A DNA stretch of 60,835 nucleotides from Pedobacter kyungheensis (GTDB lineage Bacteria; Bacteroidota; Bacteroidia; Sphingobacteriales; Sphingobacteriaceae). Of the stretch, positions 1 to 8,176 are shown one piece after another. Location: contig NZ_JSYN01000033.1 of assembly GCF_000812965.1 (NCBI RefSeq), positions 1 through 60,835 of the forward strand, written 5' to 3'. How positions within the stretch are numbered: position 1 is the first letter of the stretch; every line of letters starts with the position of its first letter. The notes beneath the pieces were generated by a model that worked only from the letters and a program-made list of their open reading frames with translations, had not been told where the DNA came from and searched no databases. Both the position numbers and the translations under genes were made by a program.

Positions 1-55
1 CTGAGGTGTAATTTATTGTATAAAAATCAATATAAGCGACAGCCTCTTCGGGGGT

Positions 56-156
56 CGTCATTTCGAGCGGAGTGCAACGTAGCCGAGAAATCTGTCTAAA
101 TAGATTTCTCCATTCCGCCACCGGTGAATAACCGGCCGGCTCCAGTCGAAATGACG
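56..156. repeat. Intergenic palindromic repeat (tcatttcga type)
   Basis: Outer arms cgtcatttcga (56-66) and tcgaaatgacg (146-156) are exact reverse complements. An inner perfect 9-bp hairpin, gagaaatct/agatttctc, lies at 85-93 and 102-110. No ORF covers it. A shorter relative with the same ends lies at 57005-57062, so this is a dispersed REP-like family. Such elements are common between genes in Pedobacter-like genomes (family memory). It lies downstream of the minus-strand channel gene and could also act in mRNA 3' end stability, but there is no clear poly-T. Confidence 0.75.
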
Positions 157-224
157 ATTTTTCTGTATGGTCTGTCAATGATAGCCTGTTGAAGTATCTT
201 GTGATCTTCGACAGGCTCAATTTT

Positions 225-1304
225 CTATATCTGTTCTAACTTATCGCTAATCTCTAACCGCTTTCTCGGTAAACTTTCCGGATAATTGGCCTGTATAAAG
301 GCAATCATTTTTTCCCTGACATAACAGCGTAAATCGAAAGCTTTTGAAGAACTGGCCGCACTCATTAAAAAACGCACTTCGATAGTACCATCTTTTGTGC
401 TATCCGTTACCTGTACCACATTAACGCGTTTATCCCAAAAAGGACTCGAATTTAATAGCCGCGTCAGCTCGGCCCGCATGGGCTCAATAGGAATCGTATA
501 GTCCAGGTAAAGAAAAACAGTACCCAGTAAATCGGCCGAAACCCGGGTCCAGTTTTGAAAAGGTTTTTCGATAAAATAAGTAATTGGTAAAATCAACCTG
601 CGCTGATCCCAGATATTAACCACTACGTAGGTTAGCGTAATTTCCTCCACCTTTCCCCATTCGCCTTCTACAATCAAAACATCATCAATACGAATAGGTT
701 GTGTAAAAGCAATCTGAAAGCCAGCCAATAAGTTCCCCAGCGATTTTTGTGCTGCAAAACCGATAATGATCCCGCCAATACCAACGCCGGTAAGTAAGCC
801 CGCTCCTATTTTACGCATGCTTTCAAAACTCAGCAGAATAATGGCAGCCGTAATCAGAATAATTAAAGAAACTATAAACTTGCGCACAAATTGTAGCTGT
901 GTCCTGATTTTACGCTCTTTCAGGTTATTTTCTTTGTTCAGATCGTATTTAAAATAAAAATAATCTTCCAGCACGTTGATCGTCCGAACCAGAATCAAAG
1001 CAAAGGTGATGGTCAATGCAATTTCTAAAACCTTTTCTAATGGGATGCGATAAACCAATGGCATTTCCATTAACGATAAAGAAAAATTTAACAGCAATAA
1101 AGGAATAAACACGCCAACAGGATAGCGTAAATGCCTGATAATGGATTTGATGAAGATAAAATCCCACCAGCGCGATAACAGGATAAAGATTTTATGAATT
1201 ACAAACTTGATGAAGATCCCCAGCAGAACAGCAAGCAAGCCAATAATGATATTCTTTAGAAACAAGGGGATCGGCGAACCGAATAAATGATCGAGGTACT
1301 GCAT
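225..1304 (-). CDS. MscS-family mechanosensitive ion channel
   Basis: This is a small-conductance mechanosensitive channel of the inner membrane, which opens under membrane tension to release solutes during osmotic downshock. The 359-residue protein has hydrophobic helices at about 15-45, 60-80, 90-107, 140-160 and 165-185. The glycine/alanine-rich pore helix with GVGIGGIIIGFAAQ (about 173-186) is the MscS signature. It is followed by the beta domain (about 200-255) and a C-terminal alpha/beta domain. It is longer than E. coli MscS (286 aa) because of extra N-terminal helices, as in many Bacteroidota members. It stands alone, divergent from the pnuC-like gene. Confidence 0.9.
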   Translation of the reverse strand: MQYLDHLFGSPIPLFLKNIIIGLLAVLLGIFIKFVIHKIFILLSRWWDFIFIKSIIRHLRYPVGVFIPLLLLNFSLSLMEMPLVYRIPLEKVLEIALTITFALILVRTINVLEDYFYFKYDLNKENNLKERKIRTQLQFVRKFIVSLIILITAAIILLSFESMRKIGAGLLTGVGIGGIIIGFAAQKSLGNLLAGFQIAFTQPIRIDDVLIVEGEWGKVEEITLTYVVVNIWDQRRLILPITYFIEKPFQNWTRVSADLLGTVFLYLDYTIPIEPMRAELTRLLNSSPFWDKRVNVVQVTDSTKDGTIEVRFLMSAASSSKAFDLRCYVREKMIAFIQANYPESLPRKRLEISDKLEQI

Positions 1305-1452
1305 AAAAAAACAAATTGATGAACTTACAAACCGAGAGGCATCAGCTCATAAATTAACAGCTGTGCTTTACTTTTTGTTTATGCCCGGGTGAGTACGGCA
1401 AATCAATAAATTGTATACTTTAGGAATTTATATTTCTAAAAAGAATCAGCAG

Positions 1453-2115
1453 ATGGATTTTTTCAATGCCCAAAGCATATTTTTTACAGTCCTGGATTAC
1501 AAAATGAGCTATTTAGAGTTCTTTGCGGTAATAACCGGAATTATCGCTGTTATCCTCTCGGCAAAAGCAAGTATCTGGAGCTGGCCTGCCGGAATCGTTA
1601 ATGTGTTTCTCTCGGCATTCTTATATTATCAAACCCAGCTGTACCCCGATATGTTCCTGATGGCTTTCTTTTTTATCACCAACATTATGGGCTGGTGGCG
1701 CTGGGCTAACCCTAAACCAGAAGAAGAGGATAAAAACAAAGAGCTCAAAATCAGTTTTATGCCACTAAAGCAGTTTTTACTTTTACTAATTGTTGGTATT
1801 GCCGGCACATTGCTTATGGGTACTTTGGCCAGTCAGCTGCATAACTGGTTACCATTATTGTTTAATTTACCAAGTGCTTACCCTTTTGTCGATTCGTTTA
1901 TTTTTGTGATGAGCGTAATCACCACTTTTTTAATGATCCAGAAAAGAGTAGAATGCTGGATTATCTGGCTTTTAATCGATATTGTAGCTACTTATCTTTA
2001 TTTTCTGAAAGGAATTAAATTTATGGGTATTGAATATTTCATCTTTACCATTATTGCCGGCTTTGCCTTATGGAATTGGATTAAGGAGTATAGGAGTTAT
2101 AGCAAAGCAAACTAA
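1453..2115 (+). CDS. pnuC: PnuC-family nicotinamide riboside (or related vitamin) transporter
   Basis: This is an inner-membrane facilitator of the PnuC family. These proteins take up nicotinamide riboside for NAD synthesis; relatives take thiamine (PnuT) or riboflavin (PnuX). The protein has about seven hydrophobic helices, the motif IWSWPAGIVNV near the start, and GWWRW about 50 residues later. The ATG at 1453 gives 220 residues. A TTG at 1411 would add a polar stretch that overlaps a promoter-like TATACTTTA (1412-1420), and an ATG at 1504 is also possible. No TPP riboswitch motif is visible upstream, which favours nicotinamide riboside over thiamine, but the substrate is inferred. Confidence 0.85.
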   Translation: MDFFNAQSIFFTVLDYKMSYLEFFAVITGIIAVILSAKASIWSWPAGIVNVFLSAFLYYQTQLYPDMFLMAFFFITNIMGWWRWANPKPEEEDKNKELKISFMPLKQFLLLLIVGIAGTLLMGTLASQLHNWLPLLFNLPSAYPFVDSFIFVMSVITTFLMIQKRVECWIIWLLIDIVATYLYFLKGIKFMGIEYFIFTIIAGFALWNWIKEYRSYSKAN

Positions 2116-2200
2116 TTAAAACATCATTTCGATAAGTGATTTCATTTTTTTCTTCAACAAATGTGATTTAATTCGTATCTTCAATTAAATCCAAAATGAT

Positions 2201-2734
2201 ATGACAGCTAAACAAATGCTTCCTATCATCCCTGACAATATTCTGGTTAACAAAATTTACGAACTGAGAGATCTCAAAGTGATGCTCGACAGTGATCTGG
2301 CGGAGCTATATGGTGTAGAAACTAAGCGCCTTAATGAGCAAGTGAGTAGAAACCCTGATCGATTCCCAGAAGATTTCATGTTTCAGCTCACTGAAGAAGA
2401 ATGGTTAAACTTGAAGTCGCAAATTGCGACTTCAAGTTGGGGTGGTAGAAGAAAACTTCCTTATGTTTTTACCGAACATGGTATCCTGATGCTTTCGAGT
2501 GTATTGAACAGTAAACAAGCTATACAGGTAAACATTCAAATTGTAAGAATTTTTACCCGTATACGCCAGTTGTTTTCTGAAAATACTGAGCTTAAACTGG
2601 AAATAGAAGAAATAAAAAAGAAACTAAGCAACCATGATAAAAATATCGAATTGGTTTTCGGCTATTTAGATAAACTGATCGATCAGAAAAGCAAGCCCAG
2701 GAAAAGAATTGGTTTTATGCCCGACGAGTTATAA
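2201..2734 (+). CDS. ORF6N-domain DNA-binding protein
   Basis: A 177-residue protein with an N-terminal ORF6N domain (about 10-100): residues IYELRDLKVMLDSDLAELYG, then NPDRFPEDFMFQL, SSWGGRRKLPYVFTEHG and MLSSVLNS. ORF6N is a phage-type DNA-binding domain (KilA-N/antirepressor relatives), and free-standing chromosomal copies are frequent in Bacteroidota with unknown roles. The C-terminal third is a predicted coiled coil (ENTELKLEIEEIKKKL) and a basic tail. No phage genes are nearby. The gene contains a perfect 15-bp inverted repeat (2408-2438). It is probably a solitary regulator of phage or mobile origin. Confidence 0.88.
   Translation: MTAKQMLPIIPDNILVNKIYELRDLKVMLDSDLAELYGVETKRLNEQVSRNPDRFPEDFMFQLTEEEWLNLKSQIATSSWGGRRKLPYVFTEHGILMLSSVLNSKQAIQVNIQIVRIFTRIRQLFSENTELKLEIEEIKKKLSNHDKNIELVFGYLDKLIDQKSKPRKRIGFMPDEL
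2408..2438. repeat. Perfect 15-bp inverted repeat inside the ORF6N gene
   Basis: Arms aacttgaagtcgcaa (2408-2422) and ttgcgacttcaagtt (2424-2438) are exact reverse complements around a single A. It lies in frame within the codons for NLKSQIATSSW, directly before the conserved GGRR motif. It could be an mRNA hairpin or a symmetric protein-binding site, possibly for the ORF6N protein itself. Confidence 0.85.
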
Positions 2735-2778
2735 TTTGATGCAAAAGAAACGTTAAAAATTCACTCCTACTGTGCCGA

Positions 2779-2813
2779 TGCTGAAATAAATCCGATAGCT
2801 ATCGGATCAGCAT
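2779..2813. repeat. REP-like palindrome upstream of rplM
   Basis: Perfect 16-bp palindrome tccgatagctatcgga (2791-2806) with outer complementary arms atgctga (2779-2785) and tcagcat (2807-2813). It lies between the ORF6N gene and the ribosomal operon. It resembles dispersed Bacteroidota intergenic repeats with gatgctga...tcagcatga ends. It is not followed by poly-T, so it is not a convincing terminator. Confidence 0.6.
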
Positions 2814-2856
2814 GATAATAGGTCATTATTTCAATAAAAATTTTTCTCTTCAACTA

Positions 2857-2887
2857 TTTGATAATAAAAGTATTCTATCTATCTTTG
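2857..2887 (+). promoter_or_regulatory. Bacteroidota-type promoter of the rplM-rpsI-rpsB-tsf operon
   Basis: A -33 TTTG (2857-2860) and a -7 TAtcTTTG (2880-2887) are separated by 19 bp, matching the Bacteroidota housekeeping consensus. Transcription should start near 2890. That leaves a leader of about 50 nt containing a small ccca...tggg hairpin (2892-2906). L13 leaders with autoregulatory roles have been described in Bacteroidia; whether this short leader is one was not tested. Confidence 0.7.
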
Positions 2888-2941
2888 CAGTCCCAATTTT
2901 AATGGGAATAATAAATTGTTTAATAAATTAAATACAAGCAA

Positions 2942-3385
2942 GTGAATACGTTAAGTTACAAAACTGTCTCGGCCAATGCTAAAACTGTAAACAAACAGTG
3001 GATTGTTGTTGATGCGGAAGGCGAGATTTTGGGGCGCTTGTCATCGAAGATCGCTATGATCATCCGTGGTAAAAACAAGCCTGAGTATACCCCACACGTA
3101 GATTGCGGAGATAACGTAATTGTTATCAATGCAGACAAGGTTAAATTGACAGGAAACAAATTCAGCGAAAAGCAATATGTTTCTTACACTGGTTATCCAG
3201 GTGGTCAACGTTTTATCTCTCCAAAAGAGTTAATGGCGAAACACCCTCAACGTGTAATCGAGAAAGCGGTACGTGGTATGTTACCGAAAACTAAATTGGG
3301 TAAAAAATTATACACCAATCTTTTTGTGTATGCTGGTGCAAACCACCCTCATGCAGCTCAATCTCCAAAAACCATTAAACTTTAA
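2942..3385 (+). CDS. rplM: 50S ribosomal protein L13
   Basis: L13 is an early-assembly protein of the large ribosomal subunit. The 147-residue length and the motifs WIVVDAEGEILGRLSS, GDNVIVINADKVKLTG and GMLPKTKLG match the family throughout. The start is GTG at 2942; the coding frame has no earlier conserved sequence. It is first gene of an operon with rpsI 3 bp downstream, and the promoter at 2857-2887 fits this start. Confidence 0.98.
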   Translation: MNTLSYKTVSANAKTVNKQWIVVDAEGEILGRLSSKIAMIIRGKNKPEYTPHVDCGDNVIVINADKVKLTGNKFSEKQYVSYTGYPGGQRFISPKELMAKHPQRVIEKAVRGMLPKTKLGKKLYTNLFVYAGANHPHAAQSPKTIKL

Positions 3386-3388
3386 GAA

Positions 3389-3775
3389 ATGTCAGTTACT
3401 AACACTTCAGGAAGAAGAAAAACAGCTGTTGCACGTATCTACTTAAAAGATGGTGCGGGAGCAATTACCGTTAACGGTAAAGATCACAAAGAATATTTCC
3501 CTACTTTACCTTTACAATATATCGTAAACCAAAGTTTAGAAGTTGCTGAACTTGCTGGCCGTTATGATATCACTGTAAACGTACAAGGCGGTGGAGTAAA
3601 AGGACAAGCAGAAGCTGTTCGTTTAGCTATTGCTAAAGCGATTGTTGAACTAGATGCGGAGAAAAAACCTGCATTACGTGCTAAAGGCCTAATGACGCGT
3701 GATATGCGTATGGTTGAGCGTAAGAAACCAGGACGTGCTAAAGCTCGTAAGAAATTCCAATTCAGTAAACGTTAA
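3389..3775 (+). CDS. rpsI: 30S ribosomal protein S9
   Basis: S9 is a small-subunit head protein whose C-terminal tail reaches the P-site tRNA. The 128 residues contain TSGRRKTAVARIYLKDG at the N-terminus and the canonical tail ending KKFQFSKR (a lysine/arginine end is required for P-site contact). It follows rplM by 3 bp and precedes rpsB by 18 bp with an AGGAGG-like site (3780-3785), one of the few clear Shine-Dalgarno sequences in the window. Confidence 0.98.
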   Translation: MSVTNTSGRRKTAVARIYLKDGAGAITVNGKDHKEYFPTLPLQYIVNQSLEVAELAGRYDITVNVQGGGVKGQAEAVRLAIAKAIVELDAEKKPALRAKGLMTRDMRMVERKKPGRAKARKKFQFSKR

Positions 3776-3793
3776 TCACAGGAGGCAAAGACA

Positions 3794-4627
3794 ATGGCAA
3801 GAACAACTTATCAAGACTTATTGGATGCAGGTGTACACTTTGGTCACCTTACCCGTAAATGGAATCCAAAAATGGCTCCTTACATTTTCATGGAGCGTAA
3901 TGGAATTCACATTATAGATTTAAATAAAACTTTAACTAAAACTGAAGAAGCTGCGGCTGCGATTAAACAAATCGTAAAATCAGGACGTAAAGTTTTATTT
4001 GTATCAACAAAAAAACAAGCTAAAGGAATCGTAGCTGAACAAGCTAAAAAAGTAAATATGCCTTTCGTAACCGAGCGTTGGTTAGGTGGTATGTTAACTA
4101 ACTTTGCTACTGTTCGTAAGTCAATCAAAAAGATGTCTAACATCGATAAAATGACTAAAGACGGTACTTATGCTATCCTTTCTAAAAAAGAGCGTTTAAT
4201 GATCCAACGCGAGCGTATTAAATTAGAATCACTTTTAGGTGGTATTGCTGATTTAAACCGTTTACCTGCAGCTTTATTCTTAATTGATGTTAAGAAAGAG
4301 CACATCGCGGTAACTGAAGCGTTAAAATTAAACATCCCTACTTTTGCGATGGTTGATACTAACTCTGACCCTTCTAACATCGATTTCCCAATCCCTGCGA
4401 ATGATGATGCTACAAAATCTATCTCTTTAATTACTGATGTAATTATCAAAGCGATTGAAGAAGGTTTAGAAGAGCGTAAACGCGAAAAAGATGATGAAGC
4501 AGAAAAAGAAGCAGTAGCTGCTAAAGCTGCAGCTGATGCGCCTGAAGCTAAAGAGCCAAGACGTAAAAAAGCTGCTGAAGCTGAGGTTGAAGCCTCTTCA
4601 TCAGAAGAAACTAAAACAGAAGAATAG
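3794..4627 (+). CDS. rpsB: 30S ribosomal protein S2
   Basis: S2 is a late-binding small-subunit protein needed for S1 and mRNA binding. The core (about 1-230) has LLDAGVHFGHLTRKWNPKM, RWLGGMLTNFATV and IPTFAMVDTNSDP. The last 50 residues are an acidic, alanine- and lysine-rich tail (EAEKEAVAAKAAADAPEAKE...) absent from E. coli S2; such low-complexity tails occur in Bacteroidota S2. An AGGAGG-like site precedes the ATG. Confidence 0.98.
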   Translation: MARTTYQDLLDAGVHFGHLTRKWNPKMAPYIFMERNGIHIIDLNKTLTKTEEAAAAIKQIVKSGRKVLFVSTKKQAKGIVAEQAKKVNMPFVTERWLGGMLTNFATVRKSIKKMSNIDKMTKDGTYAILSKKERLMIQRERIKLESLLGGIADLNRLPAALFLIDVKKEHIAVTEALKLNIPTFAMVDTNSDPSNIDFPIPANDDATKSISLITDVIIKAIEEGLEERKREKDDEAEKEAVAAKAAADAPEAKEPRRKKAAEAEVEASSSEETKTEE

Positions 4628-4631
4628 TAAT

Positions 4632-4722
4632 ATTTTTTAATTGCAGGTTACTGGTTTCAGGTTTTAAGTTGGCTTAACATGAGTTTAACTTAGCGCTTGT
4701 AACTTGTAACCTGTAGTTGTTA
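4632..4722. repeat. Imperfect inverted repeat between rpsB and tsf
   Basis: The 129-bp rpsB-tsf spacer contains aggttac...gtaacct arms (about 4645-4651 and 4707-4713) and inner ttaagtt/aacttag arms. It may be a REP-like insertion or a processing or attenuation structure separating rpsB from tsf expression. No poly-T run follows, so read-through is expected. Confidence 0.4.
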
Positions 4723-4756
4723 TAACAAGATTGTAAATTTTAAAAAAGGAAATAAA

Positions 4757-5602
4757 ATGTCTACAGTACAAATTTCTGCAGCAGATGTAAACAAATTGCG
4801 TCAACAAACTGGCGCTGGTATGATGGATTGCAAAAAAGCTTTAGTTGAAGCTAATGGTGATTTCGAAGCAGCTGTTGATTTATTGCGCAAAAAAGGTCAA
4901 AAAGTATCTGCCGCTCGTTCTGGTAATGCTACTTCTGAAGGTTTAGTATCAATCGCTGTTTCAGCAGACGGTACAAATGGTAAATTAGTTGCTTTAGCTT
5001 GCGAAACTGAGCCAGTTTCTAAAGTTGAAGATTTCCGTAACTTAGCTCAGGCTGTTTTAGCTGCTGCGGTTGCCAACAATCCAGCTAATGCTGAAGAATT
5101 ATCAGCAATTACTTTAGAAGACGGACGTACAGTTGCCGAAACTATCACTGAATTAACCGGTAAAATCGGCGAGAAAATCGTTATCCAGGAGTATGCAAAT
5201 ATCTCTGGCGAAAAAATCGTTTCTTATATCCACTCTAACGGCAAAATGGGCGTTTTAGTAGTATTCGAAGGTGCTAACGGCGTAGATATTACTGAAGCTG
5301 GTAAAGATGTTGCGATGCAAATTGCTGCAATGAACCCGGTTGCTGTTGATAAAGAAGGTGTTGATCCTGCTACTATCGAGCGTGAAATCGAGATTGCTAA
5401 AGATGTTATCCGTCAGGAAGGTAAACCAGAAGAAATGGTTGAAAAAATCGCTGCTGGTAAATTAAACAAATTCTACAAAGACAGCACTTTATTAAACCAG
5501 GAGTTTGTTAAAGATAGCTCTGTAGATGTTCGTAAATTCTTAGACAACACTGTTAAAGGATTAACTGTATCTGCTTTCAAACGTGTACAATTAGGTGCAT
5601 AA
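4757..5602 (+). CDS. tsf: Translation elongation factor Ts
   Basis: EF-Ts is the guanine-nucleotide exchange factor for EF-Tu. The 281-residue protein begins with a UBA-like helix domain and the motif TGAGMMDCKKAL (about 17-28), then ACETEPVSKVEDFRNLA (about 80-96) in the core domain. The rpsB-tsf pair is conserved across bacteria. It is preceded by aaaaaaggaaataaa, a weak Shine-Dalgarno. It is the last gene of the ribosomal operon, with a terminator just downstream. Confidence 0.98.
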   Translation: MSTVQISAADVNKLRQQTGAGMMDCKKALVEANGDFEAAVDLLRKKGQKVSAARSGNATSEGLVSIAVSADGTNGKLVALACETEPVSKVEDFRNLAQAVLAAAVANNPANAEELSAITLEDGRTVAETITELTGKIGEKIVIQEYANISGEKIVSYIHSNGKMGVLVVFEGANGVDITEAGKDVAMQIAAMNPVAVDKEGVDPATIEREIEIAKDVIRQEGKPEEMVEKIAAGKLNKFYKDSTLLNQEFVKDSSVDVRKFLDNTVKGLTVSAFKRVQLGA

Positions 5603-5623
5603 GCACTAAAAAACATATTAATA

Positions 5624-5652
5624 AGAGCTCCAAGAAATTGGGGCTTTTTTTT
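5624..5652 (+). terminator. Intrinsic terminator after tsf
   Basis: The hairpin agctccaa/ttggggct (one G-U pair) with a gaaa loop is followed by eight T residues. It ends the ribosomal operon on the plus strand. Confidence 0.85.
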
Positions 5653-5666
5653 GATATAAGATTTTT

Positions 5667-5712
5667 AGAGTTGTCAACTTTAATGGCCAGTTTGCTAAAA
5701 AGTTGACAACTC
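5667..5712. repeat. Perfect 15-bp inverted repeat between convergent genes
   Basis: Arms agagttgtcaacttt (5667-5681) and aaagttgacaactct (5698-5712) pair exactly with a 16-nt loop. It sits between the tsf terminator and the minus-strand phosphatase stop. On the minus strand the stem is followed by only a weak T tract. It probably terminates or protects the phosphatase mRNA, or is another REP-like element. Confidence 0.7.
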
Positions 5713-5723
5713 TTATTCATCTC

Positions 5724-6929
5724 CTATTTCCTCGAGGCAGTATAAGTTCCTACTTCTTTGCCCGAATCATCAAGCATGTTTGCCACCAGCTTATTTTTAT
5801 CTGCTTTGATTTTAGTAATGGTCCTTGTTCCTTTTTGAGGGCCGCCACCTATAATTAACGGATAATGATTCAGGTTTTTATCAGGCTGATGTACCATATA
5901 TTTGTGGGTATGTCCGCTTAGTACCAAATCTACCTTCCCCTGGTTTAATAAGGGTTCAAACAATTCAGTACAATGTTTTGGTCCGTGTGCGTCGCCCGAA
6001 TAACGTGGTGGAATATGCATCAACACAACACGGAAAGGTGCTTTTTTAAATTCCTTCGAATTGATTTCCGTTTTAAGCCACTCTGCCTGTTGAATGCGGT
6101 AATCGTCAAAATTTACAATTCCTGCATAAACCGGATGCGCATCTTCCTTGTCTTCTCCGGTATCGATAATCACAAAACGTACAGGCCCCAGGGTAAAAGC
6201 AGTATGACCCACATGCATATAATATTGTGCAAACTCACGCGCAAACTTACCACGTGTTTCGTGGTTTCCCCTCACGTAAATAAAAGGTGTATTTTTAGCA
6301 AAATTATCTACACAGGGTTGTAACATGTGGTCGATAATCTGCTTTTCATCCGTTTGGTAATCAAAAATATCACCGTTAAAGAAAACAAAATCCTGCTGGG
6401 CGGCCGGCACTAGTCCTAACAAATGTGGAATAGACTCGGGGCGATCGTGAATGTCGTTCATCATCACAAACGATACCTCTTCTTTAGCCTGATTGGCATT
6501 TAAAAACGATTCAACATTGCTGCTTACCGTTTCACCATAAGTTAATTTATAAGGCTGAAAATCTTTGATTTCTTTAGAAACGATTTTATAATAATACTTT
6601 GTTCCCGGTTTTAAATGATTAAGCGTTACAGCACTTAACTTGCTGTTGGCTTGCATTAAACCTAGTTCAGCTTTGCCATAAGCTTTCTGATTTAACTGAT
6701 CGGCCTGCTCACCAAACTCAACCCAGCCTGCGGCATTTTTATTGGTTAACCACAAAATGGTCATCGAGTTATTAAAATTGGTTTGCAGGTAAGGCCCAAC
6801 TGCAATTTTAAATGCATCTTCCCTTTCAGTAACATCTGCAATAGCTGCACCAGGAGCAACCAGCGTTGCCGCACTTAAAGTAAGTCCGGCCTTTAGAAAG
6901 CCCCTTCTATTAGACTGATTTTCATTCAT
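5724..6929 (-). CDS. Tat-exported calcineurin-like metallophosphatase
   Basis: A predicted periplasmic phosphoesterase with a two-metal centre; the substrate is unknown. The N-terminus has a twin-arginine signal (SNRRGFLKAGLTLSAATLVAP). A fibronectin/purple-acid-phosphatase-like domain follows (about 40-140). The metallophosphatase motifs are in order: NDIHDRP, NGDIFDYQ, RGNHETRG, LMHIPPRYSGD and LSGHTHKY. The 401-residue length fits purple acid phosphatase-like exported enzymes. A TATATTTG (-7 type) lies on the minus strand at 6952-6959. The window also encodes two TatA-like proteins that could export it. Confidence 0.88.
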   Translation of the reverse strand: MNENQSNRRGFLKAGLTLSAATLVAPGAAIADVTEREDAFKIAVGPYLQTNFNNSMTILWLTNKNAAGWVEFGEQADQLNQKAYGKAELGLMQANSKLSAVTLNHLKPGTKYYYKIVSKEIKDFQPYKLTYGETVSSNVESFLNANQAKEEVSFVMMNDIHDRPESIPHLLGLVPAAQQDFVFFNGDIFDYQTDEKQIIDHMLQPCVDNFAKNTPFIYVRGNHETRGKFAREFAQYYMHVGHTAFTLGPVRFVIIDTGEDKEDAHPVYAGIVNFDDYRIQQAEWLKTEINSKEFKKAPFRVVLMHIPPRYSGDAHGPKHCTELFEPLLNQGKVDLVLSGHTHKYMVHQPDKNLNHYPLIIGGGPQKGTRTITKIKADKNKLVANMLDDSGKEVGTYTASRK

Positions 6930-6951
6930 TTGATTAGTTTATCTTATTAAC

Positions 6952-6959
6952 CAAATATA
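6952..6959 (-). promoter_or_regulatory. -7 element for the metallophosphatase gene
   Basis: The minus strand reads TATATTTG, matching TAnnTTTG, 22 bp before the ATG. No good -33 TTTG at 19-21 bp was found, so it is a moderate call. Confidence 0.45.
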
Positions 6960-7002
6960 TCGTTACAATATTTAACTTTGATTGTGTAAGCTTAAATTTA
7001 CT

Positions 7003-7012
7003 CAAACGTTTG
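7003..7012. promoter_or_regulatory. Palindrome caaacgtttg just before nagA
   Basis: A perfect 10-bp palindrome ends 2 bp before the chosen nagA ATG. Its position at the start of a sugar catabolism gene suggests an operator for a LacI/GntR-type repressor, but no matching second site was recognised. Confidence 0.3.
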
Positions 7013-7014
7013 TT

Positions 7015-8112
7015 ATGTCTAAGATCATCCCCAATACCTCCTATTATAATAACGATACACGAATAACCGGTCAGGAAATTGAAATCAGCAATGCTGAAAT
7101 CGTTGCAATCAGGCCGGCAAATACGATAGCCAGCGAACAGTCCATTACCGTACCGGGGTTTATAGATTTACAGATTTATGGTTCAGGCGGCCGTTTATTC
7201 TCAGCCGATCCAACAATCGAATCGTTAACCATTATGGAAGATGATTTGCTCAAAAAGGGAACTACCGGTTTTCTGGCCTGCCTGGCTACCAATACGCCTG
7301 AAGTTTTTAATGCCTGCATCGAAACTGTTAAAGCGCACAGGGCCTCAGCAAAAAATTGTCTGGGCTTGCATTTAGAAGGCCCGTTTTTAAATCCAAAGCG
7401 CTTAGGGGCACATGTTCCCGCATTTGTTCGCAAGGCCTCTTTAGATGAAATCAAACAATTGCTCGATTTTGGCGATGGTGTAATTAAGATGATGACCATT
7501 GCCCCCGAGCTTCAGGATGATGAGATAATACAATACCTGCTTGACAATGGCTTAGTGGTTTCTTTAGGCCATAGTAACGCTACTTTCGAAGAAGCCACAG
7601 CTGCCTACAATAAAGGTATACAAACCACCACACACCTTTTTAATGCCATGAGCCCGATTCATCACCGCGAGCCAGGTATTCCCACCGCTGTTTTTAACCA
7701 CAATAAGGCAATGGCCAGCATTATTGCCGATGGGCAACATGTAGATTTTGAAGTGGTAAAGTTTGCGCAAAAATTATTAAAAGAGCGCTTGTTTCTTATT
7801 ACAGATGCAGTTACTGCATGTGCCACAGGCCCGTACCAGCATGTTCAAAAAGGGAACAAATATGTTATGCCAGACGGAACGCTTTCCGGCTCATCGTTAA
7901 CAATGCTCGAAGCCGTTATAAATTGTGTAACTCAATGCGACATCGATTTAAATGATGTACTGAAAATGGCCACACTTTACCCTGCAAAATTAATCGGTAT
8001 AGAGCACTTAACAGCTAAAATAGAAGTGGGTGAAGCTGCTAATTTACTCGTACTTAATGATGCGCTCGAACTAAAAGAAGTGATATTTAAAGGCGAAAAA
8101 ATTTCTATTTAA
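7015..8112 (+). CDS. nagA: N-acetylglucosamine-6-phosphate deacetylase
   Basis: It removes acetate from GlcNAc-6-phosphate in amino-sugar catabolism and cell-wall recycling. Amidohydrolase-fold motifs are PGFIDLQIYGSGG (metal loop variant), GLHLEGPFLNPKRLGAH, SLGHSNATFEEA, THLFNAMSPIHHREPG and LITDAVTACA. The ATG at 7015 gives 365 residues, close to the family norm. An in-frame TTG at 6982 would add eleven non-conserved residues. It is divergent from the phosphatase and 64 bp upstream of pyrH. Confidence 0.93.
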   Translation: MSKIIPNTSYYNNDTRITGQEIEISNAEIVAIRPANTIASEQSITVPGFIDLQIYGSGGRLFSADPTIESLTIMEDDLLKKGTTGFLACLATNTPEVFNACIETVKAHRASAKNCLGLHLEGPFLNPKRLGAHVPAFVRKASLDEIKQLLDFGDGVIKMMTIAPELQDDEIIQYLLDNGLVVSLGHSNATFEEATAAYNKGIQTTTHLFNAMSPIHHREPGIPTAVFNHNKAMASIIADGQHVDFEVVKFAQKLLKERLFLITDAVTACATGPYQHVQKGNKYVMPDGTLSGSSLTMLEAVINCVTQCDIDLNDVLKMATLYPAKLIGIEHLTAKIEVGEAANLLVLNDALELKEVIFKGEKISI

Positions 8113-8163
8113 ATATTTACATCAATTGTTGAAAAGCATAGCGAGGTATTAAAAAATTGTTAA

Positions 8164-8171
8164 TATTTTTG
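8164..8171 (+). promoter_or_regulatory. -7 element 5 nt before the pyrH ATG (leaderless promoter candidate)
   Basis: TAttTTTG is followed by five bases and then ATG. As the Bacteroidota -7 box is centred about 7 bp before the start of transcription, the mRNA should begin at or next to the start codon. No TTTG at the right -33 spacing was seen. Confidence 0.45.
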
Positions 8172-8176
8172 GGGTC

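Noticed and set aside
1305..1452. TPP or other riboswitch before the PnuC-type gene
   Set aside because: No CTGAGA or conserved thiamine-box motifs; only a promoter-like TATACTTTA.
6982..7014. Longer TTG start for nagA
   Set aside because: The added eleven residues are not part of the nagA family start; the ATG at 7015 is.
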